Below are positions 52,181 to 64,000 of a stretch of DNA of 64,000 nucleotides, in pieces; position 1 is the stretch's first letter; each line of letters begins with the position of its first letter. The notes under the pieces are model-generated. The model was not told the origin of the DNA, did no database searches, and saw only the letters and a list, made by a program, of their open reading frames with translations. The stretch is from Sindora glabra (Eukaryota > Streptophyta > Magnoliopsida > Fabales > Fabaceae): positions 9,429,001 through 9,493,000 of the forward strand of contig CM035236.1 in NCBI GenBank assembly GCA_020226215.1. The letters are read 5' to 3'. Made by a program: the position numbers and the translations under genes.

Positions 52181-54174
52181 GGTGGAGCCAAAAAACCAAG
52201 ATGAATGGCTTGAAATTTATTGGCTTAATTTTAAATTTTAAATTATGTTTAGTATACACACATAAAAATTCGTACTGATTTATATCTTTGAAATTTTGTG
52301 AAAATCTTTTATATTTTTCACAAAATTTTCATTATGAGTAATTTTTATGTAAATAATTTTTGAGAATTTTTTAGATGGATAACACTACTATTTTTTGTGT
52401 AAAATTTGTTATACACATAATCATACAAAAATTTAAGTCTTTGTGAATAAATTACAATATTTTATGTATAAATACCAAATTTTATGTTAAAACTTCGTAT
52501 AAACTTGCAAATTTCTATTAAAGCATTATTCTTAAATTTTGATATTAACATTATCTATATATTAGGATTGATTAAAAAATAGAATATAAGATAAAAGTCA
52601 CATCTAATAATTATCTTTTAAATAAAATTTCATATATTGGAATTGATAAATAATTAATTAATTATCAATGTCATTGAAAAATTTTATTTATATCAACATG
52701 ATCAAATCACTTAAAAAAAGTGAATGCTAACCATAACGCTCAGGGTTACATTTAAGATTTAGTGAATACCTCTCATTTGCTGTTATTTTCAATTTTCTAA
52801 GAGTATCTTATATATAGGTAGTATCAATTAATGATTTGACCCTTTAATATATTTTAATTATTCATAATTAATATTATTCTATAAGATTCTCTTAGAAATT
52901 GAAAATAACAATCAATGAGGAGTATTTATTTATTCTTAAGTATACTTCTTAGGATTGGCAGAATCCCAAAAAAAAAAAAAAAAGAGTAGCACTATGCTCA
53001 CTTATTTATGTTCGTTTTCATCTTACTTAAAGTGTGTTTATAGAAAGTTATGTTATTGTCATATTTGTCTAAATGCCTTTATATATATGTTTTCAACAAT
53101 TTGATTGCAATTCGCCACCTTTGATTGGATGAAGATTAAAAAAAAAAAAGGAGAGAGAAGCTGCACGCATTGTTATTAGAGACAAAGGATAAGGGAATGA
53201 AAAAAAAAATTAATTAAAGACATATGCAAAGAATAAAAAATTAGAGAAAAATTATCATTAATTGATATTAAATTATTTACTATATAAATATTAATTGAGT
53301 ATTACTAAATATAAAATTACAAATAATTCTTACAAATGATTCAAAACTAAAGAGGAAGTGCAAATTATCACTCAATCTTATCATATTTTAATGGGTTTAA
53401 ATTCAAAAATTTAGTGAATATAAATATAATAATGTTTAATATATCTAAAAGAAATTTAGATGTTTAATGACTTCATTTGCACACATGCACATGAGTAGTG
53501 GCAGAACCAAAGGGGAAAGTAGCTGTCATGACCCAAATTATTCGTGGTTAGTATAGAATTATTTGCCAATAAATTTTATTAGCCTAATTTACATTCTTGG
53601 TATACATAATAAGAGATCTGTTCATTAAACACAGTCAAACAATTTGAATCATCGTTCATTCGATTTCGCATTCAACAATCTTTACAATTCAATGATTTTT
53701 TTTTTCAAAAGATAGTTAAAACTAATTTCTGAATCTTGTAGTAAGGCATAAATTACTCTAATTACACATCAAGTGGACCACAGTTCAAATCCTATCTCAC
53801 AAAAAAGGCCCTCTATATTGCTTAATATCACTATCTTTAATTTTTAAATATACCAATTAATATAAGCTGCCAATCCGCCAATAGATGATATCAAACCCTT
53901 GGAGGAGGACATCCCATTTATTGTAGTGGTGGTGTAAGATTCCATTAAGTATCTAAAATGTTAAACCTATAAAACAATAAATATGAAACTGAATGAGAAA
54001 TCTTTTACCTAATAATCCATGTATCATGAGTTAAAAAGATTTGGTGGAACTGTATAGACAATGATAAATATTTACAAAGTTCTATGTTTCATGTCACCCA
54101 TTTACCATCACTATGTTCATACATATGTTCAATTACCCTTAGTATTAACACCTGCATTCCTTAGAAGCTTTACC
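52181..54174. other. AT-rich intergenic DNA
   Basis: No gene recognised. 'TGTCATGACCCAAATTATTCG' at about 53525 resembles the start of a plant LTR, but no end or partner was found. Confidence 0.4.
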
Positions 54175-55349
54175 TATTTACATAATATTACTAAGTAATT
54201 TTAAAAATTTTGAGAACCAACCCATAGATTCCTTAGAAGCTCCCATCATTGCTTATGTATGGAATAAAATATCCAAACACTTTGAGGATATACAGAGTTA
54301 GTTATTGATTCTCCGTTGTAATCTCTGATTGAAGTCTCTATCATAGCAGTACTGGGTATTTAGTTAATTAATATAAGATTGCATTTAAAAAAGAATGGAC
54401 CTTTGAGATTCGGTGAAAGGGACCCAAAACATTCTTGTCTTCACTTTCTAGACGATTATGCCATGATCTAATGTTAAATATCGATAAAAAAAACTAAACC
54501 TGTAGAGTCAAGCTAGCCACCGCACAACAACTAACCTAAAGCACTTGCCTTTTTCCAATTAAACTATGATTTATGTATGTTTATAATATCATTTATTTTG
54601 ATGGAAACTGATAAAAAAATGGCCGAATTTATGACAAGTTCAAGTGGGCAGGGACTGCAGATCCTACATATAAGACTATGGTCATGTTGCTCTTGACTTC
54701 GCTTATATTCCGACATTTCCTAAGTTGCAATTTATGCTTGGTTTAATCAGATGATAGGAGAAAAGTCGAATGAAAAAAACGGTAGTCTTCTAACATTTTT
54801 TTCTTTTTTAATAACAGTGGGAATATTTAAATAATTAGATGCACATACATGTAAGGGAGAAGGATTGAACCCTTAATATAAAAAAAGGAAGAAAACTTTT
54901 AAATGATATCGGATGCCATTTAAAGTATAAAAATTACCTGCAACAATATTTGTCTTTCTTTTTTATACTATCCAAATTTAATCCGGTATTAATTATTTAC
55001 TTTTTCAACTAACGCCCTCTTTCAGAATAATTACCTACAACAATATTTGTCTTTTTTTCTCTAGAGGGAGAGTTAGTTGTTGCGCAATCTTGAGTGGTAG
55101 TAGGATAAATTGAATTAGCTAGGTTTTGTCTGGAACCTAAAAAAATATATTTAATCTGATCTAAACTATAATATACTTTAGGCTTAGAATATTCAATTTG
55201 ACCTAGGTCGCATACAAATTTCTTAGTGACAGACCTAAACCCATTAATATATATATAAGCTTATCGACTATTAATAATTATTTTTCAAAATTACTATTAT
55301 CAATTATAATACTATAAAATAAATGTAAATATCATATTAAGAATTATAA

Positions 55350-57050
55350 ATTAATTACTTAGATAATTATAATATGACATTATAACATGGGTTAAAATCA
55401 GGATGAGGGTAGAAGTATTAATTTTTTTTTGTATACTATAAAATGTGAATACTTTTTTTAGAAAATTGTATTATATATATAATTTTATATATAAAATTGT
55501 AGAAGTGGTCTATTAGGCTAATGGATTATTCTTCTGTTAAAATGATCTAACCTATTTTGTAATACAAATTAGAAGTTGAGCCTAAACGTCTTCTATTTTA
55601 CAAATGCAAGTACATTATGTTAGATCAGGCTAAACGAAAATAAGTTAAGCCACACTTAATGCAATGTCATATCTATAGCAAGTGAAATATTTATCTAATT
55701 ATTACCAATCACTTATATTTAAGTAAATAAGGAAGAGATTAGGGATGAAAATTTGATCTATATGTTATGGGTAACTCAATTTTTATCCATTCAAATATAG
55801 GTATATAGGGTCTTGAAAATAGATATGGGTATGGATAATAGGAGTTTTGTAGGAATTTTATTGTGTGTAAGTATGAGTATGATGACTATATTATCTTGCC
55901 CTTCCTATATCTGTATTATATAATTATAATTAAATAATATATAATAAGGTATATATATAAATTTAATTACATAAAAACTAAAAATATGTATAAAAAGTTT
56001 TTAAAGATAAAAATTAATAAAATAATTCATGTTACTCTTTATTATATTAGTATTATTAGAATTTTCAAATAACTATTGTTTGATAAAAAACAATAAGATA
56101 TAGATAAATACAACAAATATAATAAGATATATATATTATAATTGGACATTTTTAATTTTTATTAAAAAATTATAATAAGATATGGATAAACATGCATCAT
56201 TTAAATAAAATGGGGAAATGGAATCAAATATCGAGATCCCGATATTTCACAAGGATGGAAGTGAGTGTTGAAAATTTTACCCACATGTGAATATGAAGAC
56301 GGAGAATGGTATAATATTTTGGAACAGGGATGGGTGCAGGAATTTTAACTTCCTCCCAAAACCCACTCCATTGCTATTTCTAGAAGAGAAGGATGTAAAA
56401 TATATTACACATGTATAAATGAGTCTCAAAATAAATTTTATAAAATTACGCTTATATATGTACGGTGTCTATCTCTCTCACTAAATACCCATCATAAGCA
56501 TCATAAATTACTCTATATAAGTATTTATGGTCACTATTGGGGGATAACCTCTGCAAGATAAAAATTTTAAATCTAATAATTAATCCCTCAAGTGTTAATA
56601 GGGCAATAATAGCCCCAAGAGAAAATAATTGCATTTTAGTAATTTATCTTTTACTATAAGTTAATTGATATGTCGTGTGGTTAGGCATATATTAAAAAAT
56701 TAAATGGAGAAAAATTTTAAAAAAATTAATATATGTATTTTTTAAAATAAAAAATAAATAAAAAATGTCCTAAACGTTAGATGAAAAAGAATGAAAGAAT
56801 AATAAATTGTTCAATCATTAACTAGATATTAAACTTTGAGCACTTAAAATATGAAGAAGAGAATACACTTTTCACCTTTGAAATTTCGTTAAGTGATAGA
56901 TTACTCACTTAAACTTTAAAAATCTAAAAATTACATTCTTAAACTTAAGAAAAAGTTACAAATTACCCCTTCATAGTTTTAAAAGGATAGAACTTAGATA
57001 AAATCTATTAGGTGTTTGCCACAGGCCTTTTCAATCAAATCACGATATTT
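55350..57050. other. about 1.7 kb present in copy 2 only
   Basis: Copy 1 passes directly from the equivalent of 55350 to that of 57060 near position 33470. The extra DNA is AT-rich with no coding region, and I could not define ends or a target duplication. It may instead be a deletion from copy 1. Confidence 0.5.
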
Positions 57051-58007
57051 ATATTAATTTTTTTAAAGAAAATAATTTCAATATTGATAATTATTGTTAC
57101 TTTCAAGTTGTAGCCAGTAATAATAATTAAATAGAATAATTAACACACATATCATGATTTGACTAAAAAATTTTATAACAAACTTCTTAATAACTTTATG
57201 TAAGTTTTATGTTTTTAAGAAAATTACAAAAATATTAAATAGTTATTAATTTTAATCCTAGATAAATAAATATATTGTTTATGCATTGTTGATGTCATAT
57301 TTCTTCTCATATAAAGTACAAAATTTGTACTGAATATATTGATTTTAATCGTTCTTCAGACTTAAATCATAACAATCATATTTTTGAGATAAAGTAAGAC
57401 ATTTAATTTGAGCTTTGTGCCTCATATACACTTGAATAATAAGTCTATCAACAAAAACGAATATACAACATATTTATTAGCTACTTTAGCGTTAAAATTA
57501 ACAGAAAATTAATCTTTTCATAGATTCTTCAAATTTTAAGATTGTAGTTTATAATTTTTTTTAAGTTTAAGGATGTGATTTATAAGTTTTTTAAGATTAA
57601 ACAGGGTAATTTGTCACTAAATAAATTTTAAAAATGTAAAATATATTTTCCCATATATAAAAATTCACAAACCTTGAAAGCATATAAACGAGGTAATTTT
57701 GAGCTATCATTTATGATCGTAGGCTCCCAATATTTATTTATTGAATGATTGGATGGAAGAGAAACAAAGAAAAAAAGAAAAAATATTTTTCACTAAGAGT
57801 GGACATATGGTCTTCGATTTTTCTTTTTCCCCTCCATTTCCTTTATTCCTAAACCAACCATTAAATTATTTGCTAAGGATGGAAATATGTATTTTTCAAT
57901 GATGGTGAGAACTTTCTTCTTTGATTATTTCCCTGATTCCAGTCCCATTTATTTGGCCTTTTCTCTTCTCTTCTTTTTTTTTTTTTTTAAATTAATGGCA
58001 TTGGTTT

Positions 58008-60519
58008 TGTCATGCTCTGAGCATGTGATTGGCATAAGAAATTATTATGGTGCAATTTCTCGCAAGCTTGACTCGTAGATAATGCAAACTCCAATTTGAC
58101 ATATGACCAATAAACTTCTATAACGGACCACTTCTATCAAGCAATCCTATAATGAAAAATTCTATGCTTAAATCCTACTAAAATTTTAGCAAACTTCCCC
58201 TATTTTTACATCACCCAAGGGTGACTAACATAGATGTAAAATGGTTGTTTACCCAACAATCCATAATAACCTATTATACAGTATACGCATATGATCAAAA
58301 CACATCTATCATGAACATGAATGAATACAGACCAAAATCCTTGCCTCAACTGTCTTTTTTTATTTTTTGACTTACCATTGCGCCATAAGGTTTCTGAGTG
58401 AAATCGTTACATTGATTAAAGTGTGTGTTTATTTATCTTTGAACCTTAAAAAAATAGCAAAAAAGGAAAATGAGTTACAAAAACTTAGTGAATGGATAAA
58501 TTAGTAAAACCTGCTACTATTTAAAAATATCATTCATAGAAAATTTTAGCAAAAGACCTTCTTCTTCTTCCAAAACGTTTCGGTTATCATAGAATTGTAA
58601 AATAGAAGATTAGAGAAATCAACTGAGTTTGAAATTTAAACTCTCTAAATACCATATTCCTTTCATAATCAAGTTATACATTATTAAACACTTCATAACT
58701 CAATTTCACTTGCCTAAAACAACTAATATGTATGAAGAATCCAAAGTTCTAAGAAAACTCATACATTCAACATAAAAATTTAAATTCTCTTATGAAACAA
58801 TGAGAATTTCAATTTAATATTCAATATTGTCATTCACCTTGTTGCTCTAACAATTCAATTTTCCCATATCCCTCTAACAATTCAATTTCTAAGTGCGCTT
58901 GGGGTCTCTTGAAATTTTTTTCTAAGGATCCAAATTTGTAAAACAGAATTAGTTTGAACCATTCTACAATGTTAATAAGGAATACATTCATTCATTACAC
59001 TTGATATAGAAGTAAACAATTAAATCATGAACATTTCAATTCCCATTAAGAACTTTAAAACATATCAAGTTCTTATTCGTTTCTTTTGTCATATAAAATC
59101 ACTGAAGAAACTCAATACCACATTTTCGTATAAACAAATTTTCCAAATATACATATAAACATGCACAATAAGCATTTCCTTTTATAAAAGTTAGTACTAA
59201 AATTAATTTAGAAATAAAACATTTCAACTATACAAAAATATACAATAATTACAAGTTAGAGTAGAATATCTACTCACCTTAAACACTAACTAATCTCTTG
59301 AAGATTCAATATGAACACATATCAGTCCCTAATTAAACAATGCATTAACCACACAACTCACCCCCAAAAGTTCCTAATGTAGTTAAATGGAATTATAACG
59401 CTTCTTCAAATTAGAGTGTCTAGAATTAGAAACAAAATTATTTATTCAGCCACCCTAAGCCTACGCTTTAATTAAATACTCTCATGCCTTGCACTTACAA
59501 TATTAAATTAATTCCTAACTAAGTTTTAGCACTACAAATAGAAGCAATTTCCTTTCATCAACAAATGGAAATTTGCAACACTCCATGAATACCAAATTTC
59601 TAATTTTTGGCATAAACATTGGTTTTGAAGGCTATTTCTTTCTAAAATCTTAGGTGGGCAAAAAATTAGAAATTACTTTAGGAATCTTTACCAACCGTTT
59701 GGAACATAATATTAGAGAAAGGTCAGTATTTGAAATAGTTTCCAAAACCCCTCAAATTGAGGCTCAGATGAAGAAGAAAGTTTGGCATATTGTTCTGTTT
59801 CTAATGTGCAACAATGAGATTAAAAAAAATTAGGAAAGATTAATTATCATCAAACCAAAATCATGAGAAAAGTAGAATGGAACCTATTGAGTGTTCCAGA
59901 AGAATTTTCCTTTGGGGTTGGGTCCTGTGCAACAACTGGCATTCAATCATTGGCTATTATGTTGAACGGAGGAAATGCCCGCGAGCTTGGGCCAACAATT
60001 GGTAGGGGAATAATGTGGCGGCACAAGGATGAGCAGATTATAGCGTGCAGATGACAAAATCACAGTTAATCTCTAGCGTAAAACAAAGGGCAGAGAGAAT
60101 AGGCGAGGGCTTGGGAAAGAGAAAATGTAACAGAGAGATAGAGAAATGAGACTGACGTTCGGGAAAGAGGAAGATTAGAAAAGTGAAATGCTATCATGTT
60201 TTAGGTGCATCGTAAGGTTAAAAGAAATGGAATCTTGGCTACTCCTTTATAATAAAATTTCTATCTCTAAAATTTCATACCTTCTTATCTTTAATTTGCA
60301 TCATTTTCATTCCTTTAAATTAAGATACTATTTAATTTATTCAAACAATCCTTTGATAGTAATATATCTTCTTCAACTAATTAATAATTCTAAAAAATTA
60401 ATACATTCACAATAATTTGATTTATATATTTTAAAAATTTCTGGTGTAATAAAAAAAATTCCAATATGGGGATATTTATGGAATATCATAGGAAAGTTCA
60501 ATAAATAACGGACATTATA
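58008..60519. mobile_element. 2.5 kb insertion, probably LTR-derived
   Basis: Bounded by GGTTT at 58003-58007 and again at 60520-60524, while copy 1 has a single GGTTT at the same place (near 35808). It starts TGTCATGCTCTGAGC, a beginning typical of plant LTRs, and ends ACATTATA. No polyprotein is present. A 63-codon frame at 59863-60054 is unrecognised. A long solo LTR or a retroelement derivative is the best guess. Confidence 0.6.
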
Positions 60520-60670
60520 GGTTTAGAGATTGGTAAAATAAATTTGTCGCAACAAAAATTAATATCTATACGTATAAAGTAAGAGGAAAGAAACAGTATG
60601 CAGATTATGGAAATTAAAAGATGATGGTGGATTAACTAAGGAAATATTTGTTAACCTTTAATATTATGAA

Positions 60671-63234
60671 CAGTAAATTGCAATGAGGTGCCGCTTTGTA
60701 AACTTTATTTCAAAGAAGTGGTAGCGCTAAACTTTTTCCCAACTAGGTTCTGGTTTTATGATTTATGAATGTTATATACTGAAATTACTCTTTTTTTAAC
60801 TGAGGATACAGTCGTGAATTAAAAATTTAAAAAATCATAAATCCACCATTAGTTAACTAATTTTTGTATATGACCACTCATTTTCGATCGTTTTTATATG
60901 ATCTTTTAATAGAAAACAAGAAAATATAGGTTTGATGAAGTCCATCTAGTTAAAAATGTGTAAATTAAGCTCAAAACTTTGAACGATCATAACTTTGTAC
61001 TTGGTTGTCTGTTTTAAGTGAATTTTTTTTATTTCATATAAATTTTTGAGATCTACATACTTGCAAAAAGCTAAAGGTGTTTTGCCTGCTCTGGTTTGGC
61101 AAAAAAAAGCCTTTTTCAATGATTTTTCTTATTTTTTCTTCATTTTCTTGTTATTTTTTCAACTTTGATCTTATTTTTATCAATTCAAATTCATTCAAAT
61201 CCTATATTAAACTTTTGCTGCCCAACTCTTTTGTTGTCTAGTAGTGCCATAATAATTTTCTTAACAAATAAAATTGCTAAAGAACAATATATTGTTATTT
61301 GTAGATTAAATAGTAATATGTTACTATTTCATTCTAGAAAAATAATACTAATAAAAAATTATAAATAAATAGATAAATCAAGTCTAATTAACAACCAAAC
61401 TGCCAAATAATAACATGTTACTATCTATTCTATATATAATAATATATTACTATTTAGTTCCAAAACAATAATATCCAGCAAAAACCTCAAATAAATGGAT
61501 AAATTAAGTCTAATTAGTAACGAAATTATCAAATAATAGCATATTACTATCTGTTCTCTATATAGTAATGTGTTACTATTTTGTTCCAAAATAATAACAC
61601 TAACTAAAAATCTCAAATAAATGGATAATAGTATATTATTGTTTGTTCTTTAGATAGTGACATGTTGCTATTTTATCCCAAAATAGTAACACCAATAAAA
61701 ATATAAAATAAATGAATAAATTAAGTTTAATTAACAGTGAAATTATCAGATAATAGCATGTTACTGTTTATTCTCTAAATAGTAATATGTTACTGTTTCG
61801 TTCCAAGCCTAATTAACAACTAAACTGCCAGAGAAGATGATGTTACTATTTCATTTCAAAATAGTAATACCAATAAAAAATTATAAATAAATAGATAAAT
61901 TAAGTCTAATTAATAACCAAATTATCAAATAATAGAATGTTACTGCTTGTTCTTTAGACGATAACATGTTATTGTTTCATTTCAAAATAGTAACACTAAT
62001 AAAAAATACAAAATAAGTGGATAAATCAAATTTATTTAATAATGAAATTATCAAATAATAGCATGTTATTGTCTATTTTCTAGATAGTAACATGTTACTA
62101 TTTCATTTCGAGCTTAATTAATAACTAAACTAACAAAAAAGAGGATGTTACTATTTTAGAACAAAATAGTAACACTAATAAAAAACCCAAATAAATGGAT
62201 AATAGCATGTTACTCTTTGTTCTTTAGACAATAACATATTACTATTTCGTTTCAAAACAGTAACACCAACCAAAAACTCGAAATAAATGGATAAATCAAG
62301 TTTAATTAACAACAAAATTGCTAAATAATAGCATATTACTGTTTATTCTCTAGATAGTAACATGTTACTATTTTATTCCAAGCCTAATTAACAACCAAAT
62401 TACCAAAAAAGAGGATATTACTATTTTATTTTAAAATAGTAACACCAGGCAAAAACTTCAAATAAATGGATAAATTAAGTTTAATTAACAATAAAATTGT
62501 CAAATAATAGCATATTATTATCTATTTTTTAGATAGTAATATGTTACTATTTAATTCCAAGCCTAATTAATAATCAAACTGACAAAGAAGATGATGTTAC
62601 TGTTTTGTTTCCAAATAGTAACACTAACCATAAATCACAAATAAATAAATAAATAAAGTCTAATTAATAACTAAATTACTAAATAATAGCATGTTACTGT
62701 TTGTTCTCTAGATAGTAATGTGTTATTATTTTATTTCAAAATAGTAACACCAAGCAAAAACTCCAAATAAATGGATAATAACATATTACTATTTATTTTC
62801 TAGACAGTAATATGTTATTATTTCATTTCAAAATAGTAACAATAACAAAAAATCTTAAATAAATGGATAAATCAAGTCTAATTAATAACTAAATTACCAA
62901 ATAATAATATGTTACTATTTGTTCTTTAGACAGTAATATGTTATTATTTCATTCCGAAAAGTAATACCAAATTTTAATTTTATAAATTTTTAATCTTTTA
63001 TTTTTAATTTATATTAGATTTGTTTGATTGGGGCTGCACGATGATGGAATGCGATTCTTTTATTTTTGTTTCTGTGCTTTTGTTTTTCATGGAATGTGCT
63101 TCAAGTATACCATTTAAACTTATGGCCATTTTGGTAAATTGTGCTCGATGGGTGCACTTAAATGAGAAGAAGTCTACTTGGGGGTACCTTACTGTAACAA
63201 ATTGCTGCAACTAGTATTAGCCTGATTTTTTTCC
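60671..63234. mobile_element. Mutator-like non-autonomous insertion (about 2.56 kb) carrying array C
   Basis: TATTATGAA at 60662-60670 and again at 63235-63243 is a perfect 9-base duplication, the length typical of Mutator-like elements. Copy 1 of the segmental duplication has the corresponding sequence once (near 35953). Weak inverted similarity exists between CAGTAAATTGCAATGAGGTGCC at the left end and a stretch about 25 bases inside the right end (CAGCAATTTGTTACAGTAAGGTACC on the minus strand). No transposase is encoded. Most of the interior is tandem array C. Confidence 0.65.
61380..62970. repeat. tandem array C: modular AT-rich units with TGTTACTGTTT palindromes
   Basis: The phase point 'aataatagCATGTTACT' and variants falls near 61414, 61541, 61632, 61758, 61935, 62062, 62206, 62332, 62511, 62690, 62782 and 62909. 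Spacing is mainly about 91, 126-127 or 177-179 bases, so units gain or lose whole modules. Typical units hold two palindromes: CATGTTACTGTTT..AGATAGTAACATG and TGTTACTATTT..AAATAGTAACA, joined by 'aataaatggataaatcaagtctaattaa'. Copies are far more diverged than in arrays A and B. Confidence 0.85.
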
Positions 63235-64000
63235 TATTATGAATAAGTGCGCTTGGTACCATTAAAAGAAAGAATAATAATGCTGTAGGTATAAAAATAA
63301 GATTAAAAAATAAGTTATGAATATAAATCAAGGATTATTAATTAAATATCAAATTATGAAATAAATTTGTAAAAGCTAATCAAATCGATGTGAAAATTTT
63401 TAAAAATTTAATTTTAATTTTCGCTCTTAGTACATGTAATTTTTTGTTTTTTAAGATTGAATGTTAATGGCCTGATCGAAAATAAAGGAAGAAGCAGACA
63501 AGGACCACAATCTAGAAACTGGTCATACCATACAAACATATTTAAATGCCAAAATGCCATTCCAAACACTATGAGTCAACATAATGTAACATAATATTTT
63601 AGAAAAGGGAAGCCATTCTCTAGCATCATTGGTATCCTAACACTGATATAGCTCAGTCAAATCTTAGTCTCATATAAACGGTTCCTTTGCTAATCACAAC
63701 ACCTTTTCCCTACCTGCACATGTATATAATCAACTCTAATACATATAACCCTAATAATATTATGCATATTAAAAATGAGATTTGAAATCAAATTTTAAAT
63801 AGAAATCAAGAACATTGAATATAGGATGATGGAATAAATTTGTAAAGATTAATTTAATCAATATAAAAGATTTAAAATTTAATTTAATTTTCTATTTTTA
63901 ATATTTTTATTGAAAAAATCTATCATAAAATCTATTATTACTATCAACTATAGTTAATTGATTGATTCATTCCAAGTTATTTTCCTAAATGTTAATATTG

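Larger units (their letters stand above)
54175..64000. repeat. segmental duplication, copy 2 (continues past the window)
   Basis: Collinear with 32365-36850, interrupted by insertions at about 55350-57050, 58008-60519 and 60671-63234. The match is still running at the window end (63780-63990 with about 36720-36850), so the duplication extends further. Confidence 0.85.

Noticed and set aside
59863..60054. Possible small gene of 63 codons
   Set aside because: No recognisable domain or conserved context. It lies inside an insertion flanked by a 5-base duplication.

Overview
The window looks like nuclear DNA of a flowering plant, most likely a eudicot. It is AT-rich and gene-poor, is dominated by plant mobile elements, and has GT-AG introns and CEP-type peptide genes. 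I cannot name the species. There is a 100-base assembly gap at 9676-9775.

Layout. 1-5200: AT-rich DNA with a long-inverted-repeat MITE. About 5210-9250: a dead Ty1/copia polyprotein on the minus strand. 10811-22460: an unusually large (about 11.65 kb) PIF/Harbinger DNA transposon. Its plus strand has a transposase gene with one in-frame TAG and an intact Myb/SANT-like second gene. Its minus strand has a nine-exon gene that I assembled from splice sites and reading phase. That gene has an N-terminal domain of the type joined to plant ULP1 genes, a coiled coil and a C-terminal ULP1/SUMO-protease domain, with one in-frame TGA. The element holds two tandem arrays with near-identical periods (155 and 156 bp). 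Their sequences are unrelated except for one shared palindrome, TGTTRCTGTTTT...AAAACAGYAACA. A third array built on a related palindrome lies near 61.4-63.0 kb in a separate insertion.

27.5-50.3 kb: four loci related to C-terminally encoded peptide (CEP) precursors. Two look functional (27566-27940 plus, 42065-42343 minus) and two are broken paralogues (37604-37924 and about 49822-50253, minus). They are set in a segmental duplication: 32.4-38.4 kb matches 49.8-52.2 kb plus 54.2 kb to the window end. The two copies are interrupted by different insertions, so each serves as an empty-site control for the other. These insertions include solo LTRs at 34083-35388 and 50373-51907, a 2.5 kb insertion at 58008-60519 and a Mutator-like insertion at 60671-63234. 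A non-autonomous LTR retrotransposon (44216-47250) with a recognisable primer-binding site lies beside an inverted, truncated copy of its own LTR.

The most interesting unit is the Harbinger element. It combines a transposase, a Myb-like partner and a ULP1-type accessory gene with dense arrays of a repeated short motif. This resembles, by analogy only, the accessory-protein/motif-array anti-silencing systems described for VANDAL Mutator-like elements of Arabidopsis. The remaining DNA is AT-rich intergenic sequence in which I see no gene.
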